Counted from the first letter of the stretch, positions 34,247 to 44,500 are shown. The stretch is 64,000 nucleotides of DNA from Cryobacterium suzukii (GCF_004403185.1 NZ_SOHJ01000015.1:1-64000); one strand, 5' to 3'. Notes: generated by a model from the letters alone, not told the origin. Numbers and translations are program-made.

Positions 34247-35119
34247 TCACCCCAGTCTGAGCGACACGTTGTCGATCAGCCGAGTCCTGCCGACGCGCGC
34301 GGCCACGAGCAACCGGGCCGGCCCGCGATAATCGTCGTGCACGGCCAGCAGGGTTTCCGGGTGCACGATTACGAGATAGTCCAGTTTAACCAACGGCTGG
34401 GCGGCAATGCGCGCGTGAGCCGCAACGAGGGCAGCGGCTGGGCCGGCCGGCGCCGCTTCCACGGCCGCGGTAAGCGCGGCGAACAGGGCCTGCGCGGCGG
34501 TGTGCTGGGCCTCATCGAGGTAGCGGTTACGACTGGACAGTGCCAGCCCGCCCGGTTCCCGCACGGTCTCGACGACCTCAATGGTGCTGCGAACGTTGAG
34601 ATCGTCGACCATACGCTGCACGAGAAAAGCCTGCTGGCCGTCTTTCTGGCCGAACACTGCGACATCCGGGGTCACGATGCCCAGCAATTTCGCTACAACG
34701 GTGAGCATGCCGTCGAAATGCCCCGGTCGCTCGGCGCCCTCATAGAGCGAGCCGACCAGGCCGGCGGTGACCCGGGTGTCGCTCGCTCCGCCGGGATACA
34801 TCTCGCGGGCACTCGGCGCGAACACGAACGAGACGTTCTCGGCTCCGAGGGCCGCGAGGTCAGCGTCGAGCGTGCGCGGGTAGCTGTCGAGGTCTTCACC
34901 GGCGCCGAATTGCAGCGGGTTGACGAAAATTGACACCACCACGATGCCGCCGAGTGCGTGCGCCCGTCGCACCAGCGCGAGATGGCCGGCGTGCAGGGCG
35001 CCCATTGTCGGCACGAGCACGATGCGCGTATCGCCACCGGTCAGTGCCGCACTGTCGCGGGCCTGCCCCAGACTGTCGTGCAGCTCGGTAATGGTACTCA
35101 CTACCTGGATGGTGCTCAT
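34247..35119 (-). CDS. panC: Pantothenate synthetase
   Basis: 290 residues with the PanC signatures: PTMGALHAGHLALVRRA (HxGH nucleotide-binding motif), VVSIFVNPLQFGAGEDLDSY, AVFGQKDGQQAFLVQRMVDD and the KMSKS-like LALSSRNRYLD. It condenses pantoate and beta-alanine using ATP, the last step of pantothenate synthesis. It overlaps the DUF2520 gene by ATGA. In actinobacteria a DUF2520 Rossmann protein commonly precedes panC, which suggests linked function. Confidence 0.96.
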   Translation of the reverse strand: MSTIQVVSTITELHDSLGQARDSAALTGGDTRIVLVPTMGALHAGHLALVRRAHALGGIVVVSIFVNPLQFGAGEDLDSYPRTLDADLAALGAENVSFVFAPSAREMYPGGASDTRVTAGLVGSLYEGAERPGHFDGMLTVVAKLLGIVTPDVAVFGQKDGQQAFLVQRMVDDLNVRSTIEVVETVREPGGLALSSRNRYLDEAQHTAAQALFAALTAAVEAAPAGPAAALVAAHARIAAQPLVKLDYLVIVHPETLLAVHDDYRGPARLLVAARVGRTRLIDNVSLRLG

Positions 35120-35877
35120 TCGACCTCCCGGTCGTCGTCAAGCGGATGCTGCCGCTGCTCAATTTGGTCAAACCCGGCGAGGTCCAGCCGTTCGGGGCTC
35201 GTGCGCGCGAGAGCGTTTTCCATCGCGGAGCGCAGCAGCGGACCGAGGATAGCCCCCGGATGCTCCAGACCGATCCCGGCGAGCAGATGCGTGGCCTGCT
35301 CGACGATCGAAGTGGAGAAGGCGGTAGCGATCTGGATGGCTTCGGCATAGCTGGCCCGGTCGGCCTCGGCGACGATGAGCGGTTCGCCGCCCATCTCCAC
35401 GGCAAGCGCCTGCCCGATCGGCAGTACCGGGCCCGGGGCGGTCACGGCGAAGTAACTGTCGGCGAGTCGGGCCAGGTCGAGGCTGGTACCGGTGAAAGCC
35501 ATGGCCGGGTGGATGGCCAACGGAATAGCGCCGGCGGCCTGCGCCGGCGCGAGCACCGTGGTGCCGTAGCGAGCGGAGGTGTGCAGCACGAGCTGTCCGG
35601 GCTGCCAGGTATTTGTTGCCGCGAGCCCCTTCACGAGGTTATCCAGCTCGGCGTCGGGCACCGCAATAATGACCAACTCGCTGCGTTCGACAACCTCGGG
35701 CACCGTCAGAATCGGCACGAGTGGCAAAATAGCTTCGGCCCGCTCAAGGCTGGCCTGCGAGATCGCGGAGATGCCGACGATCGCGTGGCCTGCCCCTGCG
35801 AGCGCGGCGCCGAGAATGGGGCCGACGTGGCCGGCCCCGATGATACCGACGCCGAGGCGTCCCGGTTTGACGTTCAT
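35116..35877 (-). CDS. Rossmann-like and DUF2520 domain-containing protein
   Basis: 253 residues. An N-terminal NAD(P)-binding Rossmann fold (LGVGIIGAGHVGPILGAALA; GxGxxG at about 10-15) and a C-terminal DUF2520 helical domain (AIHPAMAFTGTSLDLARLAD, LERLD-like tail). It resembles the 6-phosphogluconate dehydrogenase-like reductase superfamily that includes ketopantoate reductase, and its place directly before panC suggests a role in pantoate supply; this is inference. Start at 35877, where the fold begins, giving ATGA-like overlap with the PH-domain gene upstream. An upstream Met at 35967 is less likely. Confidence 0.85.
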   Translation of the reverse strand: MNVKPGRLGVGIIGAGHVGPILGAALAGAGHAIVGISAISQASLERAEAILPLVPILTVPEVVERSELVIIAVPDAELDNLVKGLAATNTWQPGQLVLHTSARYGTTVLAPAQAAGAIPLAIHPAMAFTGTSLDLARLADSYFAVTAPGPVLPIGQALAVEMGGEPLIVAEADRASYAEAIQIATAFSTSIVEQATHLLAGIGLEHPGAILGPLLRSAMENALARTSPERLDLAGFDQIEQRQHPLDDDREVE

Positions 35878-37508
35878 TCCGTTGCTTCCTGGGTTGGTGG
35901 GGCGGTGCGGCTCCACTGGTGGCTGGTGTCGGCGAGCGCCGACCGTACCGCCCCGGTGGACATCCACTCGAACAGCACGAGGGCTTCGTCGACGTCGATG
36001 ACGCTGAGTGAGGCGGTGACCGGTCCGGCGACCGTGTGCAGGGCGGCCGACGCGAGGCGCAGGCGACGGCGAATCGCGCCTTGGCTGATGCGCACCCCCT
36101 GCATCCGGGCGAGGGGCACCAGAATCAGGTCACGAGAGAGTATGCCGCGCCGGATCAGGGCGACGCTGCCCGAGACGGCCCAGCCGGTGCGCCACCAGGA
36201 GAACGGGCGCAGCCAGACGGCCCGGGCGGGCGCATTGCTATAGAAATCGGCGATGCCGGCGTCACGCTTGCGGCCGCCGAGCATGCCGTTTTCAATCAGG
36301 GCACGATGGGTCTCCGTGTCAAAGTCGGGCAACGCCAGTTGCAGTACCTTTTCAACGTCGGCGAGGGTGCCGACCGGCAGTAGCGTGGTTCCCGTCACCG
36401 GGGTCGAGCTGCGACCGGAGGCTTGCCCGGCCGTGTTGATGCTGATCTGCCACCAGCCGAACCGACGCCAGAGAATCGGCTGCGATACCTCGATAGCGTG
36501 AATACGCCCTGGAGGCAGGGTCTGGCTGCTGGTCGAGAGCAGACCGTATCCGACCCGTACGCCATCCGGGGTGCCCGTGATGCTGAATCGCAGTGTCTTC
36601 GTGATGCGGGAGAAATAGTAACCGACGCTGCCGATGAGGCCGGGCAACACGGCCACGAGCACCCAGCCGCTGCTTCCAGCGATGACGCTGATAATCAGGC
36701 CCATGCCGGCCAACAGCAGAAAGACGGTGAAGCCGCTGAGCACGACCGACCCGATCAGGCGCCGCGGGGGAATACGCACCACCGAGTGCGGCGGCGCGGC
36801 ATCCGGGTCAAGTTCCGGTGCCCGAAACTCGTTGAATCGCGCGGTCGCGAAGTCGCCGAGGGCGGAATGAGCAATGGGCATTCCGTCTACGGCCGGCGCT
36901 GAGGTGACCGGCGCATCGGGTGCGGCGGCGGGCTGTTTAGCCTGCCGCAGGCCGGAGGCCAGATGCAGGATGTCGCGGCGCAGGTCATCCGCAAGTTTCG
37001 AGCCGAGGTACGCGAGCTCCACGTTGCCGTCCTGCCCAGCCACGGTGATTTGGAGCCGGGCAGCGCCAAACAGCCGCGGAATCAGCGGCCGGGTCAGGTT
37101 GACGCCCTGCACTCGGTCGAGGCGGGCTTTGCGGTTACTGCGAAAAACAAGGCCGCTGCGCACTTCAACGATCTCTCCGGTCACGCGAAAGGTATGCAGG
37201 CGCCAGGACAGATAGAAGACCACGAGAATGACCACCAGCACGCCACCGATGATGAGCAAAGCCCAGCCGGTTGCTCCGCGCTCGTAGATGGCGTCGATCG
37301 GATCGCCGCCGTAATTCTCTTCGCCGGTGAACAGGTCGATGAGGCGTTCACGCAGGTTGGCGATGATGAAACCGATGATGGCCACCATGAAAATGCCCCC
37401 GCGCAGCAGCGGTGTCGCCGGGTGCAGGCGGTGCCACTCGCCGTCGGTGAGGTCAGTGCGCGGTGCGGTGAGGGCTGGCCGTGCGTGAGCAACCGGCTCC
37501 TCGTTCAC
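35874..37508 (-). CDS. PH-domain (YdbT-like, bPH_2) membrane protein, large
   Basis: 544 residues. Transmembrane segments lie at about 37-54 and 80-102, then near 247-290 and weaker ones later. Three bacterial PH (bPH_2) units are seen: FRVTGEIVEVRSGLVFRSNR with KARLDRVQGVNL, a second with FSITGTPDGVRVGYGLLS and RIHAIEVSQPIL, and a third with SRDLILVPLARMQGVRISQG. This is the YdbT type of bPH_2 proteins, function unknown, thought to act at the membrane. It overlaps its smaller PH-domain neighbour by four bases and the DUF2520 gene by four. Confidence 0.85.
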   Translation of the reverse strand: MNEEPVAHARPALTAPRTDLTDGEWHRLHPATPLLRGGIFMVAIIGFIIANLRERLIDLFTGEENYGGDPIDAIYERGATGWALLIIGGVLVVILVVFYLSWRLHTFRVTGEIVEVRSGLVFRSNRKARLDRVQGVNLTRPLIPRLFGAARLQITVAGQDGNVELAYLGSKLADDLRRDILHLASGLRQAKQPAAAPDAPVTSAPAVDGMPIAHSALGDFATARFNEFRAPELDPDAAPPHSVVRIPPRRLIGSVVLSGFTVFLLLAGMGLIISVIAGSSGWVLVAVLPGLIGSVGYYFSRITKTLRFSITGTPDGVRVGYGLLSTSSQTLPPGRIHAIEVSQPILWRRFGWWQISINTAGQASGRSSTPVTGTTLLPVGTLADVEKVLQLALPDFDTETHRALIENGMLGGRKRDAGIADFYSNAPARAVWLRPFSWWRTGWAVSGSVALIRRGILSRDLILVPLARMQGVRISQGAIRRRLRLASAALHTVAGPVTASLSVIDVDEALVLFEWMSTGAVRSALADTSHQWSRTAPPTQEATE

Positions 37509-38050
37509 AGCCCCGCCCGGCGGCTCTCGGCCAGCTCCACCAACCGGTCGCGCAGGCTCTCGGCATCGGCCTCGGCCAGCCCTGGAATAGAGACGCCTGC
37601 GCTCGCAGCGGCAGTCACGAACTTGAGATCGGCCAAACCGAGCCAGCGGGCGATCGGGCCGCGAGTGATATCGATAAGTTGCATGCGCCCGTAGGGCACT
37701 GCCACGAAGCGTTGAAAGAGGATACCCCGGCGAAAGAGCAGGTCATCGGCGCGGAGCAGGTAGCCGATGGCGCGCACCCGGCGCGGCTCGAACACGAGGT
37801 TGATGATTGACACGGCGAGGACCACGATTCCGACCCACAACGCCCAGGTCTGGTCGAGCAGTAGCCAGAGCAGGGTCGCTCCGCCGCAGACCACGACGGC
37901 GTTGACGATGGTGCCGACGATCTCCACCACCACGTACTTCGGGGAGACGCGCTTCCATTCGCCGGTCTCGACCAGTTCGAGCCGATTGGACGATTCAGGT
38001 GCCGGTTCAGCCTGCTGCCCGGCGGACGGGTTTGGTTCGTAATCAGGCAC
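37505..38050 (-). CDS. PH-domain (bPH_2) membrane protein, small
   Basis: 181 residues from GTG at 38050; GGGAGG lies five bases upstream. Transmembrane segments at about 45-63 and 66-84 are followed by a bPH_2 domain (RAIGYLLRADDLLFRRGILF, VAVPYGRMQLIDITRGPIA). It pairs with the large PH-domain protein (YdbS/YdbT arrangement), with a four-base overlap, so the two probably form one membrane complex. It overlaps the DUF3180 gene by eight bases. Function of the pair is unknown. Confidence 0.85.
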   Translation of the reverse strand: MPDYEPNPSAGQQAEPAPESSNRLELVETGEWKRVSPKYVVVEIVGTIVNAVVVCGGATLLWLLLDQTWALWVGIVVLAVSIINLVFEPRRVRAIGYLLRADDLLFRRGILFQRFVAVPYGRMQLIDITRGPIARWLGLADLKFVTAAASAGVSIPGLAEADAESLRDRLVELAESRRAGL

Positions 38051-38513
38051 GGGTACCTCCCGAGTCGTCGGTTTCGTCGTCGGGAGGGAGGGTGCAGAAG
38101 TGTTCGGCCACGAGGCCGGCCGTGAGCATGAGGGCCGCGCCGATGGCCGTGCCGATCGCCAGCCACAATGACGTGACCGCGGGAACCACCGATCGGGTGA
38201 GAATGTACAGCACGATGCCGAGGGCCGCGCCAAAAAGCAGCGACGCCGACAGCGAGGTCGCCTTCGACAGTACGGCGACCCGCATAGCCCAGAACGGGTC
38301 GATGCGGCGCAGCGCCTTACGATTACTGCCCTGGCGCACCTTCCACGCCAGGCTGACGATCACGGTGCCCAGCAGAATCAGAGTCAACGGCAGGGTCACC
38401 GGCGGGACAACGATCGGGGCCCCGGAGGCCGCGAAGGCGATCTCGACGAGAAAGCCGACGACGAGACCGACCAGCAGAATTGCGAGCAGCCCGGTCGACT
38501 GGGAGCGCTTCAT
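38043..38513 (-). CDS. DUF3180 family membrane protein
   Basis: 156 residues with four transmembrane helices (about 8-28, 38-58, 85-105 and 115-137) and a loop GSNRKALRRIDPFWAMRVAV between the second and third, which is the recognisable core of DUF3180. The family is actinobacterial, usually follows folK, and has no known function. The start overlaps the folK stop by four bases, and its own end overlaps the PH-domain gene by eight. Confidence 0.88.
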   Translation of the reverse strand: MKRSQSTGLLAILLVGLVVGFLVEIAFAASGAPIVVPPVTLPLTLILLGTVIVSLAWKVRQGSNRKALRRIDPFWAMRVAVLSKATSLSASLLFGAALGIVLYILTRSVVPAVTSLWLAIGTAIGAALMLTAGLVAEHFCTLPPDDETDDSGGTRA

Positions 38514-39049
38514 TGCCGTGATCCGAACGTCGGTGCGAAGGCGGCGGTTTCCGCTGCTCGGCGCACCGTGTTGTCGGTTGCGGCGAGCAGGTCGCGCACC
38601 AGTCCACGGCCGGGGATGACGGCCCCTGGGTCGAGATCGAGCCAGGGCGCCAGTACGAAGTCACGTTCTGCTGCCCGCGGATGCGGCAGGGTCAGGCGGT
38701 CGTCATCGACGATCCGCTGTCCGAACACGATGAGGTCGATGTCGAGCGTGCGGTCGCCCCACCGTTCGGCGCGCACCCGGCCGTGCTCCGCCTCGATGGC
38801 GTTGACGGCGTCGAGCAGTGCGTACGGGTCGCCGCTGTAGTCGATGGTGAGCACCGCGTTGAGGTACCGCGGAGCGTTCTCGTCGACGCCGTCGAGTTTC
38901 ACGGCGGCGGATTCGTACACGGGCGAGACGGCAACCAGCGTCGCACCGGCTAGGCCGGCGAGATCGTGCACGGCGCCGGCCAGCGTCGCCGTCCGGTCAC
39001 CGAGATTGCTGCCGAGGGCGAGTACGACGCGTTCGCTGCGACCGGTCAT
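38510..39049 (-). CDS. folK: 2-amino-4-hydroxy-6-hydroxymethyldihydropteridine pyrophosphokinase
   Basis: 179 residues. HPPK signatures: VVLALGSNLGDR at the start, YESAAVKLDG, RYLNAVLTIDY, IEAEHGRVRAERWGDRTLDI and DLIVFGQ, then LTLPHPRAAERDFVLAPW. It transfers pyrophosphate from ATP to the pterin, preparing the FolP substrate. It overlaps folB by four bases in the conserved order folE-folP-folB-folK. A full-length family protein with a longer C-terminal tail (about 20 residues). Confidence 0.95.
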   Translation of the reverse strand: MTGRSERVVLALGSNLGDRTATLAGAVHDLAGLAGATLVAVSPVYESAAVKLDGVDENAPRYLNAVLTIDYSGDPYALLDAVNAIEAEHGRVRAERWGDRTLDIDLIVFGQRIVDDDRLTLPHPRAAERDFVLAPWLDLDPGAVIPGRGLVRDLLAATDNTVRRAAETAAFAPTFGSRQ

Positions 39050-39408
39050 GGCCGCGACCGGGTGATCTGCACGGCGACGTCGGTGAACGGAACCGAAATC
39101 GGAGCCTGTGGTTTGTGCACCGTGACCTGCACGCGCAGCGCCGGCGGGTGGGCCAGCACGACCTTCGCGATGCGTTCGGCAACGGTTTCGATGAGATCGA
39201 CCGGGTTGTGCGCAGCCGCTGCGGTGACCTCCTCGGCGAGGACGCCATAGTGGATGGTCTGGGTCACGTCATCGCTCGCGGCCGCCTGGAGCAAGTCGAG
39301 CCAGACGGTCACGTCGATGACGAAGTCCTGACCGTTTTCTTTCTCGAAGTCGTAGACGCCATGGTGGGCGTTCACCCGCAGGCCGGTGAGGGTGATCGAA
39401 TCAGTCAT
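39046..39408 (-). CDS. folB: Dihydroneopterin aldolase
   Basis: 120 residues, the family length. DSITLTGLRVNAHHGVYDFE at the start with the catalytic region, GQDFVIDVTVWLDL, IHYGVLAEEV and LIETVAERIAKVVL, and the C-terminal VQVTVHKPQAPI containing the conserved KP. It splits dihydroneopterin into the hydroxymethylpterin and glycolaldehyde. The ATG at 39408 overlaps the folP stop by eight bases; the open frame upstream in phase is not FolB-like. Confidence 0.94.
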   Translation of the reverse strand: MTDSITLTGLRVNAHHGVYDFEKENGQDFVIDVTVWLDLLQAAASDDVTQTIHYGVLAEEVTAAAAHNPVDLIETVAERIAKVVLAHPPALRVQVTVHKPQAPISVPFTDVAVQITRSRP

Positions 39409-40258
39409 GGGTCCATTGTGACGGACGCGAAGCGGCACCGGGCACCTGCCTGGGACTCGGGGACGTCCACTCGCGCACACTGGCGAGCACGTTGAGGGCG
39501 GTGCGCGTCGCGGCCACGTCGTGCACGCGTACGGCCCAGGCTCCGGCCTGGGCTGCCAGCACGCTGACCACCGCCGTTGGCAGGTCACGATCCAGCACGG
39601 GCGCGTCGACCGGCAGCACAGCGGCGAGAAAGCGTTTGCGCGATGCCCCGACCATGACCGGGAGGCCCAGTTCCGCGAAGGCGTCGAGCCGGTTGATGAG
39701 CTGCCAGTTGTGTTCGGCCTTCTTGGAGAATCCAAGCCCGGGGTCGAGTACGATCTGCTCCCGAGCCACTCCGGCGGCGGTCAAGGCGTCGACGCGGGCG
39801 CGCAGTTCGGCGATGACATCGGTGACGACATCACCGTAATCGGCGAGAGCATCCATCTGCTGGGCATGAGCGCGCCAGTGCATGGCGACATAGGTCAGGC
39901 CGGTGTCGGCGGCGACGGCGGCCATGCCGGGGTCCGCGAGCCCGCCCGACACATCGTTGATGATGCTCGCGCCCGCTTTCGCGGCGGCGCGGGCCGTGGA
40001 GGCATTGAGCGTGTCAATGCTCAGGCGCAGCCCCTGACTGGCGAGCTCCGTGACCACCGGAATGATGCGGAGCTGTTCTTGTTCCGGCGCGACACGGGTG
40101 GCGCCGGGCCGGGTGGACTCGCCGCCCACATCGATCAGGTCGGCGCCCTGGGCGTGCAGCAGCAGTCCGTGCTCGATGGCGGCATCCGTTGACGCCCACT
40201 GGCCACCATCGCTAAAGGAGTCGGGGGTGACATTGAGCACACCCATGATGAGCGTCAC
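39401..40258 (-). CDS. folP: Dihydropteroate synthase
   Basis: 285 residues. DHPS signatures: MGVLNVTPDSFSDGGQW, DLIDVGGESTRPGATRV, LSIDTLNA, INDVSGGL, MHWRA and DPGLGFSKKAEHNW, and the sulfonamide-site loop VMVGASRKRFL. It joins p-aminobenzoate to the pterin; sulfonamide target. It overlaps folE by four bases and folB by eight, all in one operon with ftsH upstream. The C-terminal extension past RTALNVLASV is short. Confidence 0.97.
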   Translation of the reverse strand: MTLIMGVLNVTPDSFSDGGQWASTDAAIEHGLLLHAQGADLIDVGGESTRPGATRVAPEQEQLRIIPVVTELASQGLRLSIDTLNASTARAAAKAGASIINDVSGGLADPGMAAVAADTGLTYVAMHWRAHAQQMDALADYGDVVTDVIAELRARVDALTAAGVAREQIVLDPGLGFSKKAEHNWQLINRLDAFAELGLPVMVGASRKRFLAAVLPVDAPVLDRDLPTAVVSVLAAQAGAWAVRVHDVAATRTALNVLASVREWTSPSPRQVPGAASRPSQWTHD

Positions 40259-40824
40259 CCGCCAGCCGAAATCAGCGCAATAATTTCGGCACGGGCCGTC
40301 GGTTCCATCAGGGTGCCGCGGGACGCCATGGTCACGGTAGAACTCGCGGCCTGGCGCGGGCCACGGGTGCCGACGCAGCCGTGCACGGCGTCGAGCACGA
40401 CGAGCACCCCGAGCGGGTCGAGCCCCTCCTGCAGTGCGTCAGCGATCTCCTCGGTGAGACGTTCCTGCAACTGCGGCCGGGCGGCGATCGTCTCCACCAC
40501 GGCGGGCAACCGTCCGAGGCCGACGACGCGATCCCGCGGCAGATACGCGACGTGGGCGGTGCCGAGAAACGGCAGCAGGTGATGTTCACAGATCGAGCGA
40601 AAGGCGATGTCGCGCAGCAGTACGAGTTCGCCGGTACTACCTTCGACCGGAACGAAGTCCCGCAGCAAATCTTGCGGGTCTTGGTCGAGCCCCGCGAAGA
40701 ACTCGCCGTAGGCATCCGCTACCCGTCGTGGGGTGCTCTCCAGACCGGCCCGCTCGGGGTCCTCACCGATTGCGGCGAGAATCTCCGAAACGGCCGCCCG
40801 GATGCGCGCCCTGTCCACTGCCAC
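40255..40824 (-). CDS. folE: GTP cyclohydrolase I
   Basis: 189 residues from GTG at 40824. The zinc ligands lie in SICEHHLLPFLGTAHVAYLP (Cys and two His) and in VHGCVGTRGPRQA (Cys). LESTPRRVADAYGEFFAGL is the family N-terminal helix. It converts GTP to dihydroneopterin triphosphate, the first committed step of folate synthesis. It starts six bases after the ftsH stop and overlaps folP by four bases. Confidence 0.97.
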   Translation of the reverse strand: MAVDRARIRAAVSEILAAIGEDPERAGLESTPRRVADAYGEFFAGLDQDPQDLLRDFVPVEGSTGELVLLRDIAFRSICEHHLLPFLGTAHVAYLPRDRVVGLGRLPAVVETIAARPQLQERLTEEIADALQEGLDPLGVLVVLDAVHGCVGTRGPRQAASSTVTMASRGTLMEPTARAEIIALISAGG

Positions 40825-40830
40825 GAGCGC

Positions 40831-42840
40831 CTAGGCGGTCGCGGGGCGGGGATTGAGTGCCGGCGCGCGTTTTGGTTTGGCGTGGACTGCATCGCCGCTG
40901 GAGATGCCACCGTCAACGGCGTCGCCGTCGATAGGGGCCTTCGGGGCGGGCATTGCAATCGGCGGCACGTCCGAGACGGGGCGCTTGTCACTGGATAGCC
41001 ACTGCGGACGGGGCGGCAACTGCTCGACATTGGCGAAGATCTCGGCGAGGGCGGTCTGGTCGAGCGTTTCATGCTCGAGCAGGGCCGTCGCAAGCTCGTC
41101 AAGAATCACGCGGTTCTTGATGAGTACCTCATAGGCCTCGTCGTGGGCGTCTTCGAGTAGCTGGCGCACCTCGCGGTCGACGCTCTCGGCGACCCGCTCC
41201 GAGTAATCGCGTTGGTGACCCATGTCGCGGCCGAGAAAAACCTCGCCAGAGCCCTGGCCGAGCTTGAGCGGACCGACGACGCTGCTCATCCCGAACTCGG
41301 TCACCATCTTGCGGGCGGTGGCCGTGGCTTTCTCGATGTCGTTGGAGGCACCACTGGTCGGGTCGTGAAAGATGATCTCTTCGGCGACACGGCCGCCCAT
41401 GGCGTAGGCGAGCTGGTCGAGCAGTTCGTTACGCGTGACCGAATAACGGTCTTCGAGCGGCATGACCATCGTGTAACCAAGGGCCCGGCCGCGCGGAAGA
41501 ATGGTGATCTTGGTCACCGGGTCGGTGAAGTTCATCGCGGTGGCCACGAGGGCATGACCGCCCTCGTGGTACGCGGTGATGAGCTTTTCCTTGTCGCGCA
41601 TGACACGGGTGCGGCGCTGCGGTCCAGCCATGACCCGGTCGACGGCCTCGTCGAGGGCACGGTTGTCGATGAGCTGGGCGTTGGACCGGGCAGTAAGAAG
41701 CGCAGCTTCGTTGAGCACGTTGGCGAGGTCGGCTCCGGTGAAGCCGGGCGTCTTGCGGGCGAGCACTTCGAGGTCGACGCCCTCAGCCATGGGCTTGCCC
41801 TTGGAGTGCACTTCGAGGATGCGCTTGCGGCCGAGCATGTCGGGTGCGTCGACGCCGATCTGGCGGTCGAACCGGCCAGGGCGAAGCAAGGCGGGGTCGA
41901 GGATGTCGGGGCGGTTGGTGGCGGCGATGAGAATGACGTTGGCCTTCACATCGAAGCCGTCCATCTCGACCAGCAGCTGGTTGAGGGTCTGCTCGCGTTC
42001 GTCGTGTCCGCCGCCCATGCCGGCGCCACGGTGCCGGCCAACGGCGTCGATCTCGTCGATGAAGATGATGGCGGGAGCGTTTTCCTTGGCCTGGCTGAAC
42101 AGGTCGCGCACCCGGCTGGCGCCGACTCCGACGAACATTTCGACGAAGTCCGAGCCGCTGATGGCGTAGAACGGCACATTGGCTTCGCCGGCAACCGCGC
42201 GGGCAAGCAAAGTTTTACCGGTCCCGGGAGGGCCGTAGAGCAGCACACCCTTCGGAATGCGCGCGCCGACCGCCTGAAACTTGGCCGGCTCCTTGAGAAA
42301 GTCTTTGATTTCTTCGAGCTCTTCGATGGCTTCGTCGGCACCGGCGACATCGGCGAAGGTGACCTGCGGGCTTTCCTTGGAGACGAGCTTGGCCTTGGAC
42401 TTGCCAAACTTCATGACCTTGCTGCCACCGCCCTGCATCGAGATCATGAGCCAGAAGAAAGCACCGATGAGCAAGACGGGAAGTAGAAAGCTGAGCACGC
42501 CCAGAACCCAGTTGGGCTGCGGCACCTCGTCAGTAAAGCCGTCCTTGGGGTTCGCCGCAGTGACGGCGGTGATGATCTCTTCGCCGCGCGGGGCCACGTA
42601 GTAGAACTGCACCTGGGTACCGAGGTCGCCGCTGGCCTTGGTCAGCGTGAGGTCGACGCGTTGTTCGCCGTCGACGATGGTGGCTTCGGCGACGTTGCCC
42701 GACTTGAGGTAACCGAGGCCCTCTTGCGTGCTGACCTCACGGAATCCGCTCATGGTGATGAGGCTTGACCCCACCCAGACGGCGATGACGGCGAGCACAA
42801 TGTAAAGAATCGGGCCGCGGAGTAGCTTCTTGACGTTCAT
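40831..42840 (-). CDS. ftsH: ATP-dependent zinc metalloprotease FtsH
   Basis: 669 residues. Two transmembrane segments (about 10-28 and 115-135) enclose the periplasmic-side domain. The AAA+ module has Walker A GPPGTGKT near 205, Walker [12 protein letters not shown] and the second-region-of-homology [20 protein letters not shown] (split at 20 residues). The M41 protease site is HEGGH in [13 protein letters not shown], with the later Asp ligand in the [12 protein letters not shown] region. The C-terminal tail is rich in Pro and Ala. It degrades membrane and regulatory proteins. It lies between hpt and folE, as in most actinobacteria. Confidence 0.98.
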   Translation of the reverse strand: MNVKKLLRGPILYIVLAVIAVWVGSSLITMSGFREVSTQEGLGYLKSGNVAEATIVDGEQRVDLTLTKASGDLGTQVQFYYVAPRGEEIITAVTAANPKDGFTDEVPQPNWVLGVLSFLLPVLLIGAFFWLMISMQGGGSKVMKFGKSKAKLVSKESPQVTFADVAGADEAIEELEEIKDFLKEPAKFQAVGARIPKGVLLYGPPGTGKTLLARAVAGEANVPFYAISGSDFVEMFVGVGASRVRDLFSQAKENAPAIIFIDEIDAVGRHRGAGMGGGHDEREQTLNQLLVEMDGFDVKANVILIAATNRPDILDPALLRPGRFDRQIGVDAPDMLGRKRILEVHSKGKPMAEGVDLEVLARKTPGFTGADLANVLNEAALLTARSNAQLIDNRALDEAVDRVMAGPQRRTRVMRDKEKLITAYHEGGHALVATAMNFTDPVTKITILPRGRALGYTMVMPLEDRYSVTRNELLDQLAYAMGGRVAEEIIFHDPTSGASNDIEKATATARKMVTEFGMSSVVGPLKLGQGSGEVFLGRDMGHQRDYSERVAESVDREVRQLLEDAHDEAYEVLIKNRVILDELATALLEHETLDQTALAEIFANVEQLPPRPQWLSSDKRPVSDVPPIAMPAPKAPIDGDAVDGGISSGDAVHAKPKRAPALNPRPATA

Positions 42841-42924
42841 GGTGACCTCAGGCTAGCGCTCGAATACAGGGGAAAGCCGTGTGTTCGCTTAAAGGGAAAC
42901 TCAGACGTGGTGCGCAGGCTGTGA

Positions 42925-43497
42925 TTAGAGCGCGGGCGCGGCAACGGTGGAGTAAACGTGCGGGGCGAGAATACCCACCGAGCGCAGGTTGCGGTACTTC
43001 TCGTCGTAGTCGAGACCGTAGCCGACGACGAACTTGTTCGGAATGTTGAAACCGACGTATTTCACGTCAATATCGACGCGCGCGGCATCCGGCTTGCGCA
43101 GCAGCGCGCAGATTTCAATGGATGCCGGGCCGCGAGTTTTTAGGTTCGCCAACAACCACGACAGGGTCAGCCCGCTGTCAATGATGTCCTCGACGATGAG
43201 CACGTTACGACCGGAGAGGTCGGTGTCAAGGTCCTTCAGAATGCGCACGACGCCGCTGGACTGTGTGCCGGAGCCGTAGGAGCTGACCGCCATCCAGTCC
43301 ATGGTCACCGGGTGATGCAATTCACGGGCCAGATCGGCCATGACCATGACCGCACCCTTGAGCACTCCGACCAGCAGCAGGTCGGTGCCGGCGTAATCGG
43401 CTTCGATCTGGCGTGACATTTCGGCCAGTCGAGCCCGAATCTGCTCCTCGCTGATCAGGATCTCGGTGAGGTCGCCATCAATGTCGCGAGGTTCCAT
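42925..43497 (-). CDS. hpt: Hypoxanthine phosphoribosyltransferase
   Basis: 190 residues. Purine phosphoribosyltransferase features: [20 protein letters not shown], the flexible loop region [17 protein letters not shown], the PRPP-binding motif [18 protein letters not shown] and the purine-side [20 protein letters not shown]. It salvages hypoxanthine and guanine. The start at 43497 is where homology begins; an upstream Met at 43569 would overlap tilS. 22 bp after tilS. Confidence 0.95.
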   Translation of the reverse strand: MEPRDIDGDLTEILISEEQIRARLAEMSRQIEADYAGTDLLLVGVLKGAVMVMADLARELHHPVTMDWMAVSSYGSGTQSSGVVRILKDLDTDLSGRNVLIVEDIIDSGLTLSWLLANLKTRGPASIEICALLRKPDAARVDIDVKYVGFNIPNKFVVGYGLDYDEKYRNLRSVGILAPHVYSTVAAPAL

Positions 43498-43519
43498 GTG
43501 GAAAAAGCATTCCTTTGTA

Positions 43520-44500
43520 TTAGGTGAGTCCAGGCGCGGAAAACAACAAAATGCCGTCCTTCCGTACAACTCTAATACCTGGCAGGCTGAGCGCCCCCTG
43601 TCCGTGCCACTCCGTCACGAGCGCCGTCACTGCCAGGGTCTGAACTCGATTCAGCCACACCCCACACATCGCCTCGACTCCAAACCGAATCACTCGCTGC
43701 CGTACCGCCGCCGGCACGGACGCCAGCACGGCCGTCGCAATCGTGCCGTTGGCAAAATGTTCCTGCAGCATCGTGCGCGCCAGCTCGTCGAGGGCGTCCG
43801 AGTCTTCGCGCAGCGCGTCGGCGGTACGGGCGAGCGCCAGGCAGACGCCAGGGCCGAGTTCGTTCTCGAGCAATGGCAGTACCGTCTCCCGCACGCGCAC
43901 CCGAGCGTAACGCGGGTCGAAATTCTGCGGGTCGCTCCACGGCTCGAGGCCCGCATCGGCGCAGAATTGGCGGGTTTGGGCCCGACGGATGCCGAGCAAC
44001 GGGCGCAGAATCGGCCCGGTTCGCGCAGCCATGCCCCGCAGGCTGGTCGGTCCGGAGCCGCGGGCGAGCCCGAGCAGCACGGTTTCGGCCTGATCGTCGA
44101 GGGTGTGGCCGAGCAGCACGCTGCTCGCCCCGGTGCGTTCGAGGGCCAGGTCGAAAGCCGTGTACCGAGCGGTGCGGGCGGCCGCCTCCGGGCCCGTCCC
44201 TTCGCTGTCGACCGTAACGCTCAACACCAGCACCGGGTCAAGGCCCAGCTCGCGGGCGGCCGCGGCGGCCCGCGCCGCGACATCCGCTGACCCGGTTTGC
44301 AGATTGTGATCGACGATGACCGCTCCGGCACGGATGCCCGCCCGCCCGGCTTCAAAGGCGGTCGCGGCAGCGAGCGCGAGCGAATCGGCGCCGCCGCTCA
44401 GGCCGACCAGAACGAGCCCGTCCGACGGTAGCAGCCCACGCACGGCCCGGCGAATATCGGCCAGGGCCGGGGTTAGGCGCGGGCGGTGGACAGATTCCAT
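43520..44500 (-). CDS. tilS: tRNA(Ile)-lysidine synthetase
   Basis: 326 residues. The PP-loop motif [14 protein letters not shown] lies near 33-46, followed by [39 protein letters not shown] and [15 protein letters not shown], all TilS marks. It modifies C34 of the tRNA-Ile that reads AUA. The C-terminal region is short, as in actinobacterial forms. It is divergent from ppa (44 bp apart) and precedes hpt and ftsH in the usual order. Confidence 0.95.
   Translation of the reverse strand: MESVHRPRLTPALADIRRAVRGLLPSDGLVLVGLSGGADSLALAAATAFEAGRAGIRAGAVIVDHNLQTGSADVAARAAAAARELGLDPVLVLSVTVDSEGTGPEAAARTARYTAFDLALERTGASSVLLGHTLDDQAETVLLGLARGSGPTSLRGMAARTGPILRPLLGIRRAQTRQFCADAGLEPWSDPQNFDPRYARVRVRETVLPLLENELGPGVCLALARTADALREDSDALDELARTMLQEHFANGTIATAVLASVPAAVRQRVIRFGVEAMCGVWLNRVQTLAVTALVTEWHGQGALSLPGIRVVRKDGILLFSAPGLT

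Noticed and set aside
41212..42486. A 424-codon open frame opposite ftsH
   Set aside because: Antisense shadow of ftsH; no family resemblance, no start signal.
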